Assembly (NCBI RefSeq): GCF_000219215.1
Contig: NC_015727.1
Location: 1,364,001 to 1,428,000, forward strand
Direction: 5' to 3'
From: Cupriavidus necator N-1
Lineage (GTDB): Bacteria; Pseudomonadota; Gammaproteobacteria; Burkholderiales; Burkholderiaceae
DNA length: 64,000 nt
The notes under the pieces are model-generated. The model worked only from the letters and a program-made list of their open reading frames with translations. It did not search any database and was not told the origin of the DNA. Both the position numbers and the translations under genes were made by a program. This document shows positions 60,571 through 64,000 of the stretch, piece by piece; the first letter of the stretch is position 1, and every line of letters starts with the position of its first letter.

Positions 60571-61344
60571 ATGAACCCGGAACACATTTACGAATTTGAT
60601 CTCAACGGATATGTCATCATTCCTGCGGCCATCACGCAGCCCCATCTTCTGCGCCTGCAGGAGTACTGGTCAAGGCATCTCATCACGCATTTTCTGCATG
60701 ATGTTAACTTCGACTGGGGCGAGGAATGGCGCGCACTGATTGATCTCGAAGCGGTCTATCGCTTCCTCGATATCATTTACCGGTCAAGATTCCGCCTCGA
60801 CCATATGTTCTGCGTCGACGAGCGGTTTATCAGTAGTGGTGGCAATCTGCACCATGAGGCTGATATGTTCGATGATGGCATATATTACTGGGTACGGAAT
60901 CACCGTATCCACAGCGGGCTTGTCGCAGTCCAATATGCCGTTTCGGATATCAGCGCGACCGAGAATCACTTCTGCTGCATCCCGGGCTCGCATCGTGCAA
61001 ACTTCCCGGTTCCAGACCGCTACCGGAGCCTCGCAAACAACCCGCTGTTGCGGCACGTCTTCCTGCGAGCCGGGGACGCCGTGATTTTCTCCGAAGCGCT
61101 TGTCCACGGAACCTGCAAGGTGGCCGACTCCGGGCGACGACGCTCGGTGTTTGCGCGCTATATGAACAGTCATTCCTATTTCAGAAGGCCTCCCGCGCAT
61201 CAGGAGATTACGGCGTTGCCGGCCACGCCCAACCATTCGGTCGCTGGCACACAGCTATTTTCCCCGGATCGCCTTACACCGCGGCAGCGGCAACTGGTTG
61301 CTGCGCCCGCCTACGCAAGGAGCCACCCGGCCATACGGAGCTAG
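60571..61344 (+). CDS. Phytanoyl-CoA-dioxygenase-like (PhyH) Fe(II)/2-oxoglutarate oxygenase
   Basis: About 257 residues from the ATG at 60571 (AGGA upstream); ATGs at 60541 and 60562 are alternatives. FDLNGYVIIPAAIT is the PhyH opening; LHHEADMFDD gives His and acidic ligands, CCIPGSHRANFPVP the family loop, and AGDAVIFSEALVHGT the distal His, followed by RRRSVFARY with the 2-oxoglutarate Arg. Enzymes of this type hydroxylate or halogen-free oxidise small metabolites and biosynthetic intermediates. It lies 5 nt before the fusion gene, so the two are co-transcribed. Confidence 0.85.
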   Translation: MNPEHIYEFDLNGYVIIPAAITQPHLLRLQEYWSRHLITHFLHDVNFDWGEEWRALIDLEAVYRFLDIIYRSRFRLDHMFCVDERFISSGGNLHHEADMFDDGIYYWVRNHRIHSGLVAVQYAVSDISATENHFCCIPGSHRANFPVPDRYRSLANNPLLRHVFLRAGDAVIFSEALVHGTCKVADSGRRRSVFARYMNSHSYFRRPPAHQEITALPATPNHSVAGTQLFSPDRLTPRQRQLVAAPAYARSHPAIRS

Positions 61345-61349
61345 CACGA

Positions 61350-62579
61350 ATGGAACCCGTGAGCGCAAAAGCGATTATGTTTGGACCGAGAGGGGTTCTG
61401 TTCGTCAAGAATCCACGCAACGAATTGGAGTTACCGGGGGGACGACCCGAGGCGGGAGAAGGGCTCGAGCGTGCACTGGTACGCGAGGTAAGGGAAGAGT
61501 GCGGCCTGGATGTCACCTCGACGGTCTATCTCGGCAGCAGATCCTGCGAGATCATTCCGGACAGACGTGTGTTGCTTGTGTTCTTTCTATGCGAGTTCGC
61601 CGGGCAAGTCCTGACGTTGAGCGAAGAACATACGGCCTATGAATGGATAGACATCGCGGCTGAAAAGCCGGCGATTCTACCGTCTTACTACTGGGATTTC
61701 TGCCGAGATTTTGCCTTGTCTCGCAAGGAACATTCGTATGTCGGAGGTCTGTCGCAGGAGGCAGTACCGACGTGCCCGCTTCATACTGGTGAGTCAGATC
61801 GACAGCGCCTTCAAATCATGTCATCGATCTACGACCCAGCCACGAGGGATTTCTTGAGTCGGTATCTCCCAGATCAGGGACGCGCCTTGGATGTCGGCTC
61901 TGGTCACGGACAGATTGCATGCTGGATGGCCAGTAGTAGACCGCAGTCTACGGTGTTGGGTATCGATAACAATCCGAATCAAATCGACATGGCGAGGTCT
62001 ACCGCTCGGCGGCTGGCGTTGACCAATGTCGCATTTCGCCTCGGGGATGTCACCCAACTCACCAACGTCGTTCAGCCGGAAGGGGCGTTTGACCTCATCA
62101 CCTGCCGATTCACGCTGCTGCATATCCAAAAACGTGCGAATGTCATCCGGACGCTCCTTAAACAGCTCGCCCCAGGGGGAACCATGGTCATCGAGGAGCC
62201 ATCGCTGGCAAGTCTGTTCTCAGTGCCGGCGGTATCGGCATTCGCGGAGGCGAATGCCGTCATGATGGCCTACGGCTGGAGAAATGGTGTCCCCTATGAC
62301 TGCATCGAGGACATTTGGGCAATCGTCACCAATCTGGATGTCAATATCATGGAAGCCAGATTCAGCCAGCCTACGGTCTGGAAGAAGGAACACAAGGAAG
62401 TCGTCTACTTATCCTTCCAACAGTGCCGGCCTCAGCTCGTCGAGCAAGGACTCATTGCAGAGAAACGCGCGGAGGCTGTTGCTCAAGCGCTCACCCAGGA
62501 ATTTATGGATGACACCGTGATATCCGGCGGGCTACGCACGCTGCAACTAGCCATTTCCATACGAGGACAAGAACCTTGA
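61350..62579 (+). CDS. NUDIX hydrolase-methyltransferase fusion protein
   Basis: 409 residues. Residues 1-130 are a NUDIX domain with a perfect box (GRPEAGEGLERALV followed by REVREECGL). Residues 155-400 are a class I SAM-dependent methyltransferase: ALDVGSGHGQIACWMA (motif I), VLGIDNNPNQ, FDLITCRFTLLHI (motif IV) and LKQLAPGGTMVIEEP. The fusion is unusual. The stop codon (CCT TGA) belongs to the inserted IS605-type end, so the native C-terminus may have been slightly longer. Coupled to the PhyH gene. The substrate is unknown. Confidence 0.88.
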   Translation: MEPVSAKAIMFGPRGVLFVKNPRNELELPGGRPEAGEGLERALVREVREECGLDVTSTVYLGSRSCEIIPDRRVLLVFFLCEFAGQVLTLSEEHTAYEWIDIAAEKPAILPSYYWDFCRDFALSRKEHSYVGGLSQEAVPTCPLHTGESDRQRLQIMSSIYDPATRDFLSRYLPDQGRALDVGSGHGQIACWMASSRPQSTVLGIDNNPNQIDMARSTARRLALTNVAFRLGDVTQLTNVVQPEGAFDLITCRFTLLHIQKRANVIRTLLKQLAPGGTMVIEEPSLASLFSVPAVSAFAEANAVMMAYGWRNGVPYDCIEDIWAIVTNLDVNIMEARFSQPTVWKKEHKEVVYLSFQQCRPQLVEQGLIAEKRAEAVAQALTQEFMDDTVISGGLRTLQLAISIRGQEP

Positions 62580-62600
62580 CGTCCTCCCCTGCCTAAAGGC
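62574..62600 (-). repeat. IS605-type right-end sequence, copy 2
   Basis: 27 bp identical in inverted orientation to 58256-58282. It overlaps the tnpB stop codon and provides the last codons of the NUDIX-methyltransferase gene. Confidence 0.85.
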
Positions 62601-63645
62601 AAGGGATTCCCACACCTGGCGATGCACGTCCGCATCGGAGAATGTTTAACGCAGCATTGGTATCACGGTCATGCACGACACCACATCTACTGCAGGTCCA
62701 CTCTCTTATTCGCAGTCCTGCGATACCTTTCGGCCGCGTCGTGCTGTCCTTCGAACCGCACGCCGAACAGGACTGGGTAGAACCGCTTTCGTTCACTTCC
62801 TCAAACGTGGCTCCGTGCGCAATCGCTTTGTAGCGGAGCTTGTCCCGGAAGGACGACCAGGATGCGTCGTAGACGCTCTTCGCCATCTTGGTTTTGGCGA
62901 GTTTCAAAGCCGACACGTTGCCGACCGCGATGTAATCGAAGCGCCGGACGAGCTCGAGCGCAAGCTTGTGCTGGAAGTCGGCGCGGGCATTCGCCACCTT
63001 GGCATGCAGCTTGGCAATATGCCGCTTGTGCTTTCGCGCACGCTGCGCCTTCGCCAGTCGTTCGGCGGCATGCCGGCCAAACCGGTCATTGGGGAGCTTC
63101 TCGCCGGTCGAAAGCGTCGCGAAGTCCTTCAAACCAAGATCGATGCCGACGCCAGTTTGAATCGGGCGTGCCGGCATATCAGCAACTTCTATCACGATGT
63201 TGAGAAACCAGTTCCCGCGCGAATCCTGCGCAAAGTTGCTGCCGTCCCTGACCTTGCCTTCGGGCAACAGGCGACTATTGAAAACGCGGAAGGTATGCCC
63301 GGCAAAGCGAAACGCCTCGCCCTCTCGTTTCAAATCGCGGCCCTTCATGGGCACCCATCCAAGGCTCTTCCTGCCGCGGTATCGCAAGTAAGGACGGCGA
63401 TGCTGGCTGCGCGATTTCGCGTACTGCTCGCATGTCGCGTTGACCGTACCGGAATGGATGCCGAGTTCCTTGCTGCTGCCCGTGGTCAGCACGTTCAGAT
63501 CGAACCCGCTCGGCCACGTCTTCCCCCATTTGAGCGCGTGCTTCTGCGTGTCATTGCAGAAGTTCCAGACGTAGTTCACCGCGCGGCTCTGCTTGTTGAG
63601 CAGGCCGTTGAGCGACTTCACCCGGTAGCGGTAGACACGAATCAT
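62593..63645 (-). CDS. tnpB: TnpB (IS605 OrfB) family RNA-guided nuclease-like protein
   Basis: About 350 residues from ATG 63645 (ATG 63654 also possible). N-terminal YRYRVKSLNGLLNKQSRAV and VNYVWNFCNDTQKHAL; RuvC-I GVGIDLGLKDFATLS has its Asp; the zinc ribbon is CSACGSKD with WTCSRCGVVHDRD; RuvC-III Asp is in HDRDTNAALNIL. The RuvC-II segment, where an acidic Glu is expected, reads YIAVGNVSALKL with Gly. The frame ends inside the right-end hairpin, as usual for this family. Confidence 0.9.
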   Translation of the reverse strand: MIRVYRYRVKSLNGLLNKQSRAVNYVWNFCNDTQKHALKWGKTWPSGFDLNVLTTGSSKELGIHSGTVNATCEQYAKSRSQHRRPYLRYRGRKSLGWVPMKGRDLKREGEAFRFAGHTFRVFNSRLLPEGKVRDGSNFAQDSRGNWFLNIVIEVADMPARPIQTGVGIDLGLKDFATLSTGEKLPNDRFGRHAAERLAKAQRARKHKRHIAKLHAKVANARADFQHKLALELVRRFDYIAVGNVSALKLAKTKMAKSVYDASWSSFRDKLRYKAIAHGATFEEVNESGSTQSCSACGSKDSTTRPKGIAGLRIREWTCSRCGVVHDRDTNAALNILRCGRASPGVGIPCL

Positions 63646-63734
63646 GCCGCTCATTCTAACGTGGGAATGCCGCCTTTCGGCGGCGCTCCTTTCACTCCCC
63701 GCCTTGAATGGCGAGGTTTCTCGGAGCAAATCTG

Positions 63735-64000
63735 ATGATGCAGGTGACGGTCTCTCAAGTATCACAAGGCATCTATGAGCACATTCCGACGGAGGACGTA
63801 GTGGGCTATCTCCTGCGCGAGCGCTCAATGCTAGCTTGGGCGATTGATGGCGCCTCCCCTGTCACCGCCGCGCCATTCAAGACTTACGAAGACGTCACTG
63901 ACGCCGGATGGTTCGCGCGACGGCTCAGCCAGTTGCTGGAAAAGCAATTTCAAGACATTCCCTTCAGCAAGGCGCAGCTGTGCAACAGTCTGCAGGTCCT
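63735..64000 (+). CDS. Probable PP2C-like protein phosphatase, N-terminal part (gene runs off the window)
   Basis: An ATG at 63735 after CGGAGCAAATCTG opens a frame that stays open to the window end (88 residues). MLAWAIDGASPVTAAPFK followed by EDVTDAGWFARRLSQLLE resembles the N-terminal metal-binding Asp-Gly motif and following helix of PP2C-like phosphatases. The assignment rests on this motif only. It probably belonged to the PhyH-NUDIX/methyltransferase operon before the TnpB element was inserted; its ribosome site lies at the element boundary. Confidence 0.6.
   Translation, partial: MMQVTVSQVSQGIYEHIPTEDVVGYLLRERSMLAWAIDGASPVTAAPFKTYEDVTDAGWFARRLSQLLEKQFQDIPFSKAQLCNSLQV

Larger units (their letters stand above)
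62574..63725 (-). mobile_element. IS605-type (TnpB-only) element
   Basis: One end is set by the 27-bp sequence at 62574-62600, shared with 58256-58282. The other end is not precisely visible; a GCCGCC-TTTC-GGCGGC hairpin at 63669-63684 and a second GC-rich fold up to about 63720 look like a left end. It carries tnpB only, with no tnpA. It separates the NUDIX-methyltransferase gene from the gene at 63735. Confidence 0.75.

Noticed and set aside
1..64000. CRISPR arrays, tRNA and rRNA genes
   Set aside because: No regularly spaced repeats, no tRNA cloverleaf ends and no rRNA-like stretch were noticed by eye; a dedicated scan was not possible.

Overview
The window looks like part of a high-GC betaproteobacterial genome, most like Cupriavidus/Ralstonia in the Burkholderiaceae. 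The signs are many LysR regulators, two Bug/TctC-type periplasmic receptors, a Burkholderiales-type porin, a plasmid-style meta-cleavage operon, and NodT-type outer-membrane efflux lipoproteins. This is a judgement from protein families, not from a marker gene. No rRNA, tRNA or CRISPR array was seen.

Positions 1-15250 hold small catabolic and detoxification modules, each with a LysR gene: the N-terminus of a class II aldolase-type protein, a Bug receptor, a tripartite EmrAB/NodT-type efflux operon headed by an isochorismatase-family hydrolase, an FAA hydrolase with a Tat-exported Bug receptor, an alpha/beta hydrolase, and an Old Yellow Enzyme with its divergent LysR. Positions 15466-18552 form a plus-strand operon: ferredoxin-type reductase, VOC protein, FAA hydrolase and GlcG-like protein, ending at a strong hairpin.

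Positions 18773-33071 are one long minus-strand series for aromatic degradation. In transcription order it has an extradiol dioxygenase, a class II aldolase-fold protein, 2-hydroxymuconic semialdehyde dehydrogenase, the complete lower meta pathway (hydratase, oxalocrotonate decarboxylase, tautomerase, acylating acetaldehyde dehydrogenase, 4-hydroxy-2-oxovalerate aldolase), a porin, a five-gene Liv-type ABC importer, a YciI-like protein and an NAD-dependent dehydrogenase. A divergent LysR gene (33291) and a palindromic operator-promoter sit at its head. Positions 34238-40301 hold a monooxygenase, a second Old Yellow Enzyme module (OYE, pirin, isochorismatase family) whose LysR has a large internal deletion, and two unknown genes.

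Positions 40365-48937 are a quorum-sensing island. It has a MacA-MacB-NodT efflux operon, a LuxR regulator, a LuxI acyl-homoserine-lactone synthase translationally coupled to a small membrane peptide, and two further small membrane peptides. A 19-bp lux-box-like motif occurs five times in the same orientation. The copies before luxI and macA sit at the same place in matching promoters, so efflux and signal synthesis are probably co-regulated.

Positions 48938-50221 are decayed DNA with an IS701-type remnant and an imperfect 88-bp repeat. Positions 50470-56309 carry the least familiar system: two large paralogous proteins and two small proteins in an operon, downstream of a soluble histidine kinase/NarL regulator pair and two tandem single-domain LuxR-type HTH proteins. 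Positions 56771-64000 are mobile-element rich: an intact IS4-family element with a target duplication, a perfect 27-bp inverted pair of IS605-type ends that supply the stop codons of two unrelated genes, and a TnpB gene lacking the usual RuvC-II glutamate. Between and beyond them is a small cluster of unknown role: a PhyH-type oxygenase, a NUDIX-methyltransferase fusion, and the start of a probable PP2C-like phosphatase.
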